64,000 nt of DNA, taken from positions 1 through 64,000 of the forward strand of contig JANQIX010000029.1 in the NCBI GenBank assembly GCA_028281925.1, in the 5' to 3' direction. Within the stretch, counting starts at the first letter, position 1. Every line of letters starts with the position of its first letter. Both the position numbers and the translations under genes were made by a program. The notes beneath the pieces are model-generated. The model was not told the DNA's origin. It did not search any database and was given only the letters and a program-made list of their open reading frames with translations. The stretch is from Alphaproteobacteria bacterium. GTDB lineage: Bacteria; Pseudomonadota; Alphaproteobacteria; DSM-16000; Inquilinaceae. Shown one piece after another: positions 56,884-64,000 of this stretch.

Positions 56884-57402
56884 ATGAGCGACACCAAACC
56901 CCATCCCCTGCTACCGGCGGACAGCGACGCCGTAGGGCAGGAAGTCTGCGTGCGCCATCCGCTCAATCCGAAGGCCAAGGTCTACCTCAAGGCGCTCAGC
57001 CGGGCCGTGGGCATGGAGCGGGTCCATCTCTGGTCCGCCAGGCTGCCTCCCGGCCATGAGTCTTTCATGTTCCACAGCCACATGACGGAGGAGGAGTTTC
57101 TCTACATCCTCTCCGGCCGCGGCCGGGCGGAGATCGGGGACGAGGTCTTCGAGGTCGGTCCGGGCGACTACATGGGGTTCACGACACCCTCGCTGCCCCA
57201 TAACCTCTCCAATCCCTATGACGAAGACTTGGTCTATCTGATGGGCGGCGAGAAGCGCCCGCTGGAAATCGGCGAGTTCCCGCGACACGGCAAATGGATC
57301 GTATCGCGCGGTGACGAGATCTTCTTTGTCGACTCTGCGGCAGTGGAACGGCGCAGCATCGCTGACTTCATCGATCGAGGCGAAGATGTCGAAGGGGCAT
57401 GA
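56884..57402 (+). CDS. Cupin-domain protein
   Basis: 172 residues. The cupin barrel motif 1 is SFMFHSHMTEEEFLYILSGR (metal ligands H, H, E) and motif 2 is GDYMGFTTPSLPHNLSNP. Enzymatic and binding roles are both possible. It is 49 bases after the HAD gene and may be cotranscribed. Confidence 0.85.
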   Translation: MSDTKPHPLLPADSDAVGQEVCVRHPLNPKAKVYLKALSRAVGMERVHLWSARLPPGHESFMFHSHMTEEEFLYILSGRGRAEIGDEVFEVGPGDYMGFTTPSLPHNLSNPYDEDLVYLMGGEKRPLEIGEFPRHGKWIVSRGDEIFFVDSAAVERRSIADFIDRGEDVEGA

Positions 57403-57523
57403 GGCACTGTGGCTCTCTCGTTTTTGCTCCCCAGCAACACACAGTTTCGATAACGTCAGCAGTCTGAAAGGTCGGCGTGCTCCGCTGGACGCCATAGACC
57501 GTTGCAAAGTGTAAGGGGGTGTC

Positions 57524-57871
57524 ATGAGGCTCAGGCGATTTGCCCTTGCTCTTGCGTACCTGACTATGGTTTGGGCCACTGACAGCGCTCAGGCGGCATA
57601 CGCGACCAGCGGCTGGGTGGAATTCGACGGAGACCTGGAGACGTGTCTGCGTACGGGCGAAAGCGCGATATCGCTGGAAGGCTATAGCCCGAGCCGCGGC
57701 CGTACGAGCGCGTTCGGCTGGAGCGGCGACGACAACATCATCGTCCGCTGCATTCCCGAGCACGGGCTGGTGGTGATGTTCGTCTATGCGCAAGAGAACA
57801 TCGTCGATCCGATCCTGGATCGCCTGCGCGGCGCCTTTGCCAGCCCGACGGCGCCGCCGAAACCGCGCTGA
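57524..57871 (+). CDS. Hypothetical secreted protein
   Basis: 115 residues with a signal peptide (LALAYLTMVWATDSAQA). The mature part has two cysteines (LETCLRTGES, IIVRCIPEHG), which may form a disulfide. No family recognised. The start has AAGGGGG seven bases upstream. Convergent with the DUF1579 gene. Confidence 0.65.
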   Translation: MRLRRFALALAYLTMVWATDSAQAAYATSGWVEFDGDLETCLRTGESAISLEGYSPSRGRTSAFGWSGDDNIIVRCIPEHGLVVMFVYAQENIVDPILDRLRGAFASPTAPPKPR

Positions 57872-57899
57872 CGGTCCCGGCGGCGCCTGCCGTTAACGG

Positions 57900-58499
57900 C
57901 TACTGCCGCTCGTACACCATCTCCATCGTCCTGAACATCTCTCCGTCCGGGCCCGGCATATAGAATTCGTCGACGTGCCGGTCGCCGCCGTCCATCCGGC
58001 TTTCGATCCGCATCGGCATCATGCCGCCGGTCATCGGGTTCGGCGTTTCGCCTTCCATGACCCACAGGCCGGACGCCTCGTCGATCCCACCGTAGAGCAG
58101 GGTGACGCCCGTGCTCATGCTGTCAATCCAAGTGCCCCAGTAGCGGCCGGTAATGTTGTCATAGCCGGTCGTGGCGCGCCCCTGGAAAGGCGTGCCGTCC
58201 ATCTCTCCATGGAACTGCTCTTCCAGGATGCGGCCGTCGAAGATCATGCTGCGTTCGGCGGTGCCCTGGCTGACCTGCGGCTCCGCCCCCGGCTGCATCC
58301 AATGGGTGGTTGTCACCGACCAGGATCCCACCAGCTCGGCCATCGCCTCGTGCTGCGGACCGGGGGTCATGGCCTCGATCCATGCCTGCATCATCGGGTC
58401 GACATCGCCCGTATCGGCACTCTGCGCCAATGCTGCGCTGGAGCCTGCCGCGAAGATGGCGAGCGACAAGGCCAGACCCGTGGAACCGAACCTACGCAT
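57900..58499 (-). CDS. Secreted DUF1579 protein
   Basis: 199 residues with a signal peptide (ALSLAIFAAGSSAALAQ). The DUF1579 signature includes MAELVGSWSVTTTHWMQPGA, FDGRILEEQFHGEMDG and GTWIDSMSTGVTLLYG. It forms a lipocalin-like barrel of unknown ligand. Convergent with the small secreted gene, divergent from the C80-like gene. Confidence 0.85.
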   Translation of the reverse strand: MRRFGSTGLALSLAIFAAGSSAALAQSADTGDVDPMMQAWIEAMTPGPQHEAMAELVGSWSVTTTHWMQPGAEPQVSQGTAERSMIFDGRILEEQFHGEMDGTPFQGRATTGYDNITGRYWGTWIDSMSTGVTLLYGGIDEASGLWVMEGETPNPMTGGMMPMRIESRMDGGDRHVDEFYMPGPDGEMFRTMEMVYERQ

Positions 58500-58748
58500 G
58501 CTGTCCTCCGATCATGGGAACGATTGGCCCTGCACTAGGTAGGGTGCCGACAGGACATGTGCGAGGCCGGCAACGGCCAATCGCTCCGGGAGACGGGCGT
58601 GTGCAGTCCTGCGTCAGCACGCGAGACCTGCAACTGAAAATCGAGACCGAATGTGACCGCTTGGTTTCGTGCTATGCTTCGCCCCTGGCGCGGCATCAAC
58701 CGCATCAGCCGGCCCCCATGGCCGGGAGCCATTCGCGGAGGCTGACCC

Positions 58749-59450
58749 ATGCCACGCAAGAAGACGGTCTGGAAGCGCCAACTGATCGTCATGCTGATCT
58801 GCAAACCGGATCGGCGCAGGATCCTTGACCACACGAAAGAGCACCTGGAGAAGAGCGCCAAGACCAAGGATATCGCGTGCAAGTCCATCGAATTGGACAC
58901 GCGCAAAGCCGCCTCGACGGAGGAGGCAGAGGCGCTGAAAGAGATGATCCTCTGGCTGGAGGACGGACGGCTCTACATCGTCGGCCATGGCGATTGGTCG
59001 AACCAGAAGATCGGGTGCTGGGATGCGGCGACGGTAGCCAAGCTGGTGGGTGTTGAAGGCGCGCAGTTTCCGCTTGCCAGCCTGACCGGATGCCGGACGG
59101 GCCGGGACAAGATCTCCGAGGAAAACCCGCGTCAGGCGATGCCGCTCGGTGTCTATGTCGCCAATTCCATGGACAGCTTCGCCTCGCAGTTCCATCGCAG
59201 CCTTGGCGAGGATCACAAGCTGAAGATCGACGTCTACGCGCGCGTCTTCGGCACCCAAGCCGATAAGAGCCCCACCGTACTGACCATGTGGGACGACATC
59301 CTGGACATCGAGCCTGACGAGGACAAGGCTGAAGGCCTGTTCGGCGTCGGGGACATGGTGGACAACAAGAAGTTGCGGTTCTTCTGGAAGGGCGAATTGC
59401 AGCAGCGCGAATGGGTCATGCGAGGGACCGGTGCGGAGGCGGTGTTCTGA
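58749..59450 (+). CDS. Orphan clan-CD cysteine-protease candidate (C80/MARTX-CPD-like)
   Basis: 233 residues, no signal peptide. A His-Cys dyad has clan CD spacing: H80 in LYIVGHGDWSNQK and C115 in PLASLTGCRTGRD. Following text (GVYVANSMDSFASQFHRSLG, DVYARVFGTQADKS) resembles the order in the cysteine-protease domain of Vibrio MARTX toxins (peptidase C80). There is no toxin, no linker and no effector domain here, so it would be a freestanding protease. It could also be a CHAT-type relative. Preceded by 249 bases without a gene and by GGAGG-like AGGCTGA. Substrate unknown. Confidence 0.55.
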   Translation: MPRKKTVWKRQLIVMLICKPDRRRILDHTKEHLEKSAKTKDIACKSIELDTRKAASTEEAEALKEMILWLEDGRLYIVGHGDWSNQKIGCWDAATVAKLVGVEGAQFPLASLTGCRTGRDKISEENPRQAMPLGVYVANSMDSFASQFHRSLGEDHKLKIDVYARVFGTQADKSPTVLTMWDDILDIEPDEDKAEGLFGVGDMVDNKKLRFFWKGELQQREWVMRGTGAEAVF

Positions 59451-59459
59451 CTATGCCTT

Positions 59460-59496
59460 CGGTTGGACAGCTTGGCCGAGTCCTGCGATCCAACCG
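59460..59496 (+). terminator. Hairpin between convergent genes
   Basis: CGGTTGGA and TCCAACCG pair perfectly over 8 bp around a 21-base loop in the 72-base gap between the C80-like gene and the ligase gene. It could act on both strands. No strong U-tract. Confidence 0.4.
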
Positions 59497-59522
59497 GATC
59501 ATCTTACCGTCCGCTGAACCGG

Positions 59523-60761
59523 TCAGAGAGCGCGCAGGTCTTCGATCACCTTGCCGTCGTTGGGCAGGCTGCCGGGGGCGACCACTTCGACGGTGCCGCG
59601 CAGCTTGGTGACGCTCTGCAGGGTGGCGGAGACGGCCTCGGCTAGTCCGGCAACTTCGCCTCCTGCCTCCACCTTCAGCACCATCGCGTCGGCGCCGTCG
59701 GGGTTGTCGACCGAAAGTCGGCCACGACCGACCTCCGGATGGCGCTTCAGCACTTCGGCGACCTGTTCAGGGTGCACGAACATGCCCTTGACCTTGGTCG
59801 TCTGGTCCGCCCGGCCCATCCAGCCTTTGATGCGCATGTTGGTCCGGCCGCACGGGCTCTGGCCGGGCAGCACGGCCGACATGTCGCCGGTGGCGAAGCG
59901 CAGCAGCGGGTACTCGTTGGAAAAGATGGTGACCAGCACCTCGCCCACCTCGCCGGCCGGCACGGGATCGCCCGTGCCGGGGCGCACGATTTCCACCAGC
60001 ACGGCTTCGTCCACCACCAGGCCCTCACGGGCCGGCGTCTCATAGGCGATGACGCCGAGATCGGCTGTGCCATAGCTCTGGTACACCTCAATGCCCCGTG
60101 TGGCATAGAAGGTGCTCAAAGCCGGAAACAGGGCGCCGCCGGAGACATGCGCCAACCTCAGCGTGCGCAGGTCGGCCCCCGTCTCGTCGCCCTTCTCGAG
60201 GATCACCTTCAGGAAATCGGGGGTGCCGACATAGCCGCGGGGCTTTGCCTCGGCCATCACCTGGGCTTGCAGGTCGGTATTGCCGGTGCCTGCGGGAATG
60301 ACCGCACAGCCGATCTCCCGCGCACCCGCCTCGAACATCATGCCGGCGGGCGTGAAATGGTAGGCGAAGCAGTTTTGCACGATATCGCCGGCTCGGAAGC
60401 CAGTGGCATAGAGCGCCCGCGCGCTGTGCCAGAACGCCGCCTTGCCGCTGTCCGCGTCATAGATCGGCCCCGGCGACACGAAGATGCGCGCAAGCCGGCC
60501 CGGCGCCACGCCAGCGAGGCCGCCAAAGGGTGGATCCTCCTGCTGCAGTTGCCGAAGCACCGACTTCCGCGTAACGGGCAGGGCCGCCAATGCCTCGCGG
60601 CTGGTTATCGTACTGGGGTCGACGTCGGTAAGCAGACGAGTATAGGCCGGGGCATGGGCCTTGGCGTGGGCGACCTGTGCGGACAGGGCGATCATCAGCG
60701 CGGCTTCGCGCGCTTCGGGATCGCGGGTCTCAAGGGCGTCGAAATGGACGTCGTCGGTCAT
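59523..60761 (-). CDS. Phenylacetate-CoA ligase-like AMP-dependent enzyme
   Basis: 412 residues. The phosphate-binding serine/threonine loop typical of acyl-CoA synthetases is divergent (FVSPGPIYDADS), and further motifs are YQSYGTADLGVIAYE, LLRFATGDMSAV and RADQTTKVKGMFVHPEQV; the C-terminal lysine is in NDGKVIEDLRAL. Shorter than PaaK (about 430) but the same order. No paa cluster is near, so the acid substrate is unknown. ATG 60761; the frame continues upstream without similarity. Confidence 0.8.
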   Translation of the reverse strand: MTDDVHFDALETRDPEAREAALMIALSAQVAHAKAHAPAYTRLLTDVDPSTITSREALAALPVTRKSVLRQLQQEDPPFGGLAGVAPGRLARIFVSPGPIYDADSGKAAFWHSARALYATGFRAGDIVQNCFAYHFTPAGMMFEAGAREIGCAVIPAGTGNTDLQAQVMAEAKPRGYVGTPDFLKVILEKGDETGADLRTLRLAHVSGGALFPALSTFYATRGIEVYQSYGTADLGVIAYETPAREGLVVDEAVLVEIVRPGTGDPVPAGEVGEVLVTIFSNEYPLLRFATGDMSAVLPGQSPCGRTNMRIKGWMGRADQTTKVKGMFVHPEQVAEVLKRHPEVGRGRLSVDNPDGADAMVLKVEAGGEVAGLAEAVSATLQSVTKLRGTVEVVAPGSLPNDGKVIEDLRAL

Positions 60762-60889
60762 GTCCGCAGCCTCCCCAGCCTTGTTGCCTTCTGATAGCGC
60801 ATGCGCGGTGCGCTCTCCAGCATTGCCGGGGCAAATGGACACGCAAGGGGTGGTTTCGGTGGGCGAGCTTGCGAGGGGCTCGGAGCGGT

Positions 60890-61101
60890 TCAAGACGCGT
60901 GCCGCGTGGGCGCAGGCGGATCGGCCGATTCCAGCAACGATTTCAGCGCAGCCAGATCCCGCGTGACATTTCGCCGGATGGCCGCCTTCAGAAGCGGCTT
61001 TGTCAGCCGAAAAAGACCTTTCGGATCGCCGGTGTTGCGGATCGTCATGCGCGTGCCGGCGGCCGATCTATCGCGATAGCGACGGTCACATCGACACCCA
61101 T
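60890..61101 (-). pseudogene. SRPBCC-family gene with internal deletion and frameshift
   Basis: From ATG 61101 the minus strand reads MGVDVTVAIAIDRPPAR, the standard opening of SRPBCC (polyketide cyclase/START-like) proteins, then hits a stop (GCA TGA). Offset by one base, the text RMTIRNTGDPKGLFRLTK continuing to LKSLLES at the end is the standard SRPBCC C-terminus. The roughly 80-residue middle is missing. So this is a gene reduced by an internal deletion with a frame offset at the join; the family call rests on motif style at both ends. Stop at 60890, 128 bases before the ligase start. Confidence 0.7.
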
Positions 61102-61265
61102 ATAAGCCCCCGAGCACGCTTCGGTTGGCGGCTTTCGATCCGGGCCGCCTGGTAACAGGCTACGCGAAGTGTTGATTGATGCGTGCGGCCACGCCCCGCG
61201 GCGCGATCAATAGGACGTGAACCGCCGACGGTCGCCCCAAAGGGGTAACCGCCGGAGAGTCACAG

Positions 61266-61844
61266 TTACCCGCGCGGTGCGTGCTTGTTCAGGATGCGCT
61301 GTAAGGTGCGGCGGTGCATGCGCAGGCGTCGCGCCGTTTCCGAAACGTTGCGGTCGCACTGCTCGTAGACCCGCTGGATATGCTCCCACCGCACCCGATC
61401 GGCGGACATCGGGTTCTCTGGCGGCGGTGGCAGAACCCGGTCGACATCCGTCAGCAACGCTGCTTCCACTTGGTCGGCGTCGGCCGGCTTTGGCAGATAG
61501 TCGACAGCCCCGGCCTTCACCGCCGCCACCGCGGTGGCAATATTCCCATAGCCGGTCAGCATGACGACACGCGATCCCGGCCGCGCTTCGGATACGACGG
61601 GCACGACGTCGAGGCCGTTTCCATCGGTCAAGCGCAGGTCAAGCACCGCATAGGCAGGGGCGACCGATTTAGCGAGCTCCGAAGCCTCGGCCACGGATCC
61701 CGCGGTCACGACCTCGAATCCCCGGCGTTCCATGGCGCGGGCCAAGCGTGTGCGAAAGGCGCCGTCATCGTCCACAATCAACAGGCTTCGCTGCGCGTTA
61801 CGCGCCGGCAATGCCCGGGTCTCCTCGGCATGCATCATGTTCAT
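61266..61844 (-). CDS. regA: RegA/ActR-type redox response regulator
   Basis: 192 residues. Receiver domain with acidic pocket D25/D26 (LLIVDDDGAF), phosphoacceptor D69 (AVLDLRLTDGNGLDVV) and K119 (YLPKPAD). The C-terminal Fis-type helix-turn-helix (VSETARRLRMHRRTLQRILN) is the RegA signature. Cognate of the sensor, whose stop overlaps this start by four bases. RegA homologues regulate oxidase, cytochrome, carbon- and nitrogen-fixation genes; targets here not shown. Confidence 0.93.
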   Translation of the reverse strand: MNMMHAEETRALPARNAQRSLLIVDDDGAFRTRLARAMERRGFEVVTAGSVAEASELAKSVAPAYAVLDLRLTDGNGLDVVPVVSEARPGSRVVMLTGYGNIATAVAAVKAGAVDYLPKPADADQVEAALLTDVDRVLPPPPENPMSADRVRWEHIQRVYEQCDRNVSETARRLRMHRRTLQRILNKHAPRG

Positions 61845-63151
61845 GGCGGACTCCCTCTGACCTCCAAATTATGCCGTCTCCACCGAACGACAACCTGGGC
61901 ACCTCCATTTCTTGGGTTATTGAACGCCAATACCGCTCCGCCCCGTTCCAGCAGCGTCTTGGCGATGAATACGCCGAGCCCGAGATGCTGGTGTCCGTTC
62001 TCCTCTTGTTGCTCATCCAAGAGGTAGGGTTCGCCGAGTTGCGGCAACAGGGTGGGCGGAAATCCGGGGCCGTCGTCGACGATCGTAACCGATAGGTCGT
62101 CGCGGCTCCAAGTCGCGTGCACGTTCACGCTTTCCGTGGCGAACCGCAGCGCGTTCTGGAGAAGATTGCCCAAACCGTGCAGCAGTTCCGGCGTGCGGTG
62201 GATGATCGGCTGTGGGCTGCCGTCTTCCGGCGTTGCTGCGATGGTCAGCCGGATCGCTTCGCTGCGGTACCGGTCCGCCGCTGCCTCAAGCAGCGACCGG
62301 AGCGTCAGCAACTCGTAGGGATCGCCGCCACTGGCTTCCGGGCGGCGTGCAAGTTCCGCCAGGATGTCGCGGCAGCGACGCGACTCCTGAACCAAGAGGG
62401 CAATGTCGCCGGCAAAAGGGCTGTCTTCCGGTAGGTCCCGCGCCAGTTCGCCGGCGACCAGAGAGATCGTGCCGAGGGGGGTGCCCAGTTCGTGCGCCGC
62501 AGCAGCGGCCAGCCCGCCCAGTGCCGAGAGCCGCTGCTCGCGCGCCAGCGTCATCTGGGTCGCTGCCAGGGCTTCGCCCATTCGTCGTGCCTCTTCCGCA
62601 ACCTGCCAGACATAGCCGGAGACCACCAGGCAGGCGAGCGTCAGTGCAAACCACACACCGAGATTATAGATAGGCGGCAGCTTCACCGGCCCTTCGGGAT
62701 TGAGAGGCAGCGGGTAGTGCCAGACCGCCATCAGAAAGACGCAGCAGAGCGTCAAGACCGTGAGTATCAGGGTCGGACGGCGCTCCAGCGTGCTGGCCGC
62801 GACGGTCAGCGGCGCCAGCAGCAGCACCGCGAAAGGGTTCTCCAGCCCGCCGGTGAGGAATAGCAGAACCGTCAGCTGGATCAGGTCATATCCGAGGTAT
62901 AGCGCAGCATCGCGATCGCCCAGGCGTGCCATGGTTCGGCTCTGGAAGATGGCCGCGATATTCAGCAAGACGGAAACGCCGACGACGATGGCTGCCGGCA
63001 GCATGGGCACCTGGTAGTCCATGCCGTAGGTGACGACGACCAGGGCGATGACTTGCCCGAAGATCGCGATCCACCGAATGGTTATCAGCGTACGCAGACG
63101 GATGCGCCCCGTCGTGCGCAGCCCCGTCGCGTCGGTGTCGACCGATGTCAT
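61841..63151 (-). CDS. regB: RegB/ActS-type redox sensor histidine kinase
   Basis: 436 residues, six helices in the first 180. The quinone-sensing motif GGLENPF (101-107) is present. The phosphoacceptor H220 (AAAAHELGTPLGTISLV) and the redox cysteine C260 (ESRRCRDILAEL) are 40 apart, exactly the H225-C265 spacing of Rhodobacter RegB. An ATPase domain follows (NLLQNALRFA, DDGPGF). The start is ATG 63151, with GGGGGA upstream. Coupled to regA. Confidence 0.94.
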   Translation of the reverse strand: MTSVDTDATGLRTTGRIRLRTLITIRWIAIFGQVIALVVVTYGMDYQVPMLPAAIVVGVSVLLNIAAIFQSRTMARLGDRDAALYLGYDLIQLTVLLFLTGGLENPFAVLLLAPLTVAASTLERRPTLILTVLTLCCVFLMAVWHYPLPLNPEGPVKLPPIYNLGVWFALTLACLVVSGYVWQVAEEARRMGEALAATQMTLAREQRLSALGGLAAAAAHELGTPLGTISLVAGELARDLPEDSPFAGDIALLVQESRRCRDILAELARRPEASGGDPYELLTLRSLLEAAADRYRSEAIRLTIAATPEDGSPQPIIHRTPELLHGLGNLLQNALRFATESVNVHATWSRDDLSVTIVDDGPGFPPTLLPQLGEPYLLDEQQEENGHQHLGLGVFIAKTLLERGGAVLAFNNPRNGGAQVVVRWRRHNLEVRGSPP

Positions 63152-63325
63152 GTCGTCCCCCAAGCGCCGCGCCATCCCGGGCTCGGGCTCAATGAGGCAG
63201 ATGCGCACCCGAACGGAAACGTCAAGCCTGTGGGATCACTGCAGCTGTTCTGGTCCGGCGGGCATGGCTGCCCTGCGACCGTCGGTGCTGGTCGTCGGCA
63301 CAGCGGATCGCCATAGTCAACGGCC

Positions 63326-64000
63326 ATGAACGTGATTGAGAGTGGCCGGGATCGGCACGCGATCCGTGTCGACGGTCTGACCAAGAGCTTCGGCCGCGTC
63401 GTGGCTGTCGACGATGTCTCATTCGGTGTCGACGCCGGCAGCACGGTGGCGCTGCTCGGCGCCAACGGAGCCGGGAAGACAACCACGCTGTCGATGATCC
63501 TGGGCCTGCTTCTGCCGACCGGCGGCACGATTGAGGTACTGGGCTGCGATATGCTGGGGGCACGGCATCACGCGTTGTGGCGCATGAATTTCTCCAGCCC
63601 TTATGTCGACCTGCCGCAGCGACTGACAGTTCGGGAAAATCTCTCAGTTTATGCTAAGCTTTACGGAGTGCGCGAGCCCAAGGCGCGTATCGCGACCCTG
63701 GCTGAGGAACTCAGCCTGACGGCGTTCCTTAAGCGGCCGACCGGCCGGCTGTCGGCCGGACAGAAGACGCGTGTCGCGTTGGCCAAGGCGCTGATCAACG
63801 ATCCGGAGCTGTTGCTTCTGGACGAACCGACAGCGTCGCTTGACCCCGATACGGCCGACTGGATGCGCGGATACCTGGAAGGCTATAGGGCGCGCCGGCG
63901 GGCCACGATCGTGCTCGCGAGCCATAACATGTCGGAGGTCGAGCGCCTGTGCGACGACGTCTTGATGATGAAGCAGGGCCGGATCGTGGACCGCGGGTCG
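63326..64000 (+). CDS. ABC transporter ATP-binding protein (partial, runs off window)
   Basis: 225 codons visible to the window end. Walker A LLGANGAGKTTTLSMILGLL, signature LSAGQKTRVALAKAL and Walker B LLLLDEPTASLD with the switch histidine in VLASHNMSEVERL. Resembles ATPases of the CcmA/DrrA-like exporter type with a separate membrane subunit, presumably downstream. Divergent from regB across 174 bases. Substrate unknown. Confidence 0.9.
   Translation, partial: MNVIESGRDRHAIRVDGLTKSFGRVVAVDDVSFGVDAGSTVALLGANGAGKTTTLSMILGLLLPTGGTIEVLGCDMLGARHHALWRMNFSSPYVDLPQRLTVRENLSVYAKLYGVREPKARIATLAEELSLTAFLKRPTGRLSAGQKTRVALAKALINDPELLLLDEPTASLDPDTADWMRGYLEGYRARRRATIVLASHNMSEVERLCDDVLMMKQGRIVDRGS

Overview
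This 64 kb window is GC-rich alphaproteobacterial chromosome, most likely from a Rhodospirillales-like aerobe. The evidence is an aa3-type cytochrome oxidase cluster with CtaG, CoxF-like, DUF983 and SURF1 genes, a Rieske/cytochrome b/cytochrome c1 operon, a RegB/RegA redox two-component pair, a thrB-rnhA pair, and DUF6111- and DUF1285-like genes beside a NUDIX gene and a CCA-adding enzyme. Coding density is high. I found no tRNA, rRNA, CRISPR array, prophage or insertion sequence.

Layout. 1-1.1 kb: incomplete gene of a probable alpha-glucan-related protein, with a foldback-like inverted repeat at the window edge. 1.2-3.8 kb (-): thrB, rnhA, hutI. 3.9-11.8 kb: polA, a secreted SUMF1-fold protein, two YeeE/YedE half-transporters, purC, a YcaQ-like DNA glycosylase (-), a LysE-type exporter. 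12-18.5 kb (+): ctaC-ctaD-ctaB-coxF-ctaG-ctaE-DUF983-surf1, then an M32 carboxypeptidase. 20.1-25.3 kb (+): an iron-type operon (imelysin, di-heme DUF1111 protein, second imelysin, DUF1513) behind a candidate Fur box that overlaps its promoter. 25.4-26.8 kb: a GcvA-like LysR regulator divergent from a small DUF1127-like protein. 26.8-31.6 kb (-): glycine cleavage operon gcvT-H-PA-PB behind a tandem glycine riboswitch. 31.7-35.1 kb (-): a 1163-residue flavin/Fe-S oxidoreductase resembling fused NfnB and NfnA. 35.2-39.6 kb: an acetyltransferase, ctaA (+), then petA-petB-petC (-). 39.8-41.8 kb (+): trmL, hemF and a secreted protein. 41.8-44.5 kb (-): DUF1285, NUDIX, DUF6111, CCA nucleotidyltransferase. 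44.6-52 kb (+): a MoxR/DUF58/BatA-DUF4159/glutamine-amidotransferase-like cluster and a HupE-like membrane protein. 52-56 kb (-): acetoacetyl-CoA synthetase, aminotransferase, GNAT. 56-59.5 kb: HAD phosphatase, cupin, two secreted proteins, and an orphan clan-CD (C80/MARTX-CPD-like) cysteine-protease candidate. 59.5-63.2 kb (-): a phenylacetate-CoA-ligase-like enzyme, a broken SRPBCC gene, regB-regA. 63.3 kb to the end (+): a partial ABC ATPase.

How the genes work together. Respiration dominates: cytochrome bc1, aa3 oxidase with its heme A (ctaB, ctaA), copper (ctaG) and SURF1 assembly factors, hemF for heme, and a redox sensor pair whose relatives control such genes. Glycine cleavage is controlled by an RNA switch. 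Iron acquisition appears Fur-controlled.

The observations most worth a second look are the orphan C80-like protease candidate, the Nfn-like fusion, the internally deleted and frameshifted SRPBCC remnant, the overlap of Fur box and promoter, the compact terminator/promoter/riboswitch junction upstream of gcvT, and the inverted structure at the left edge.
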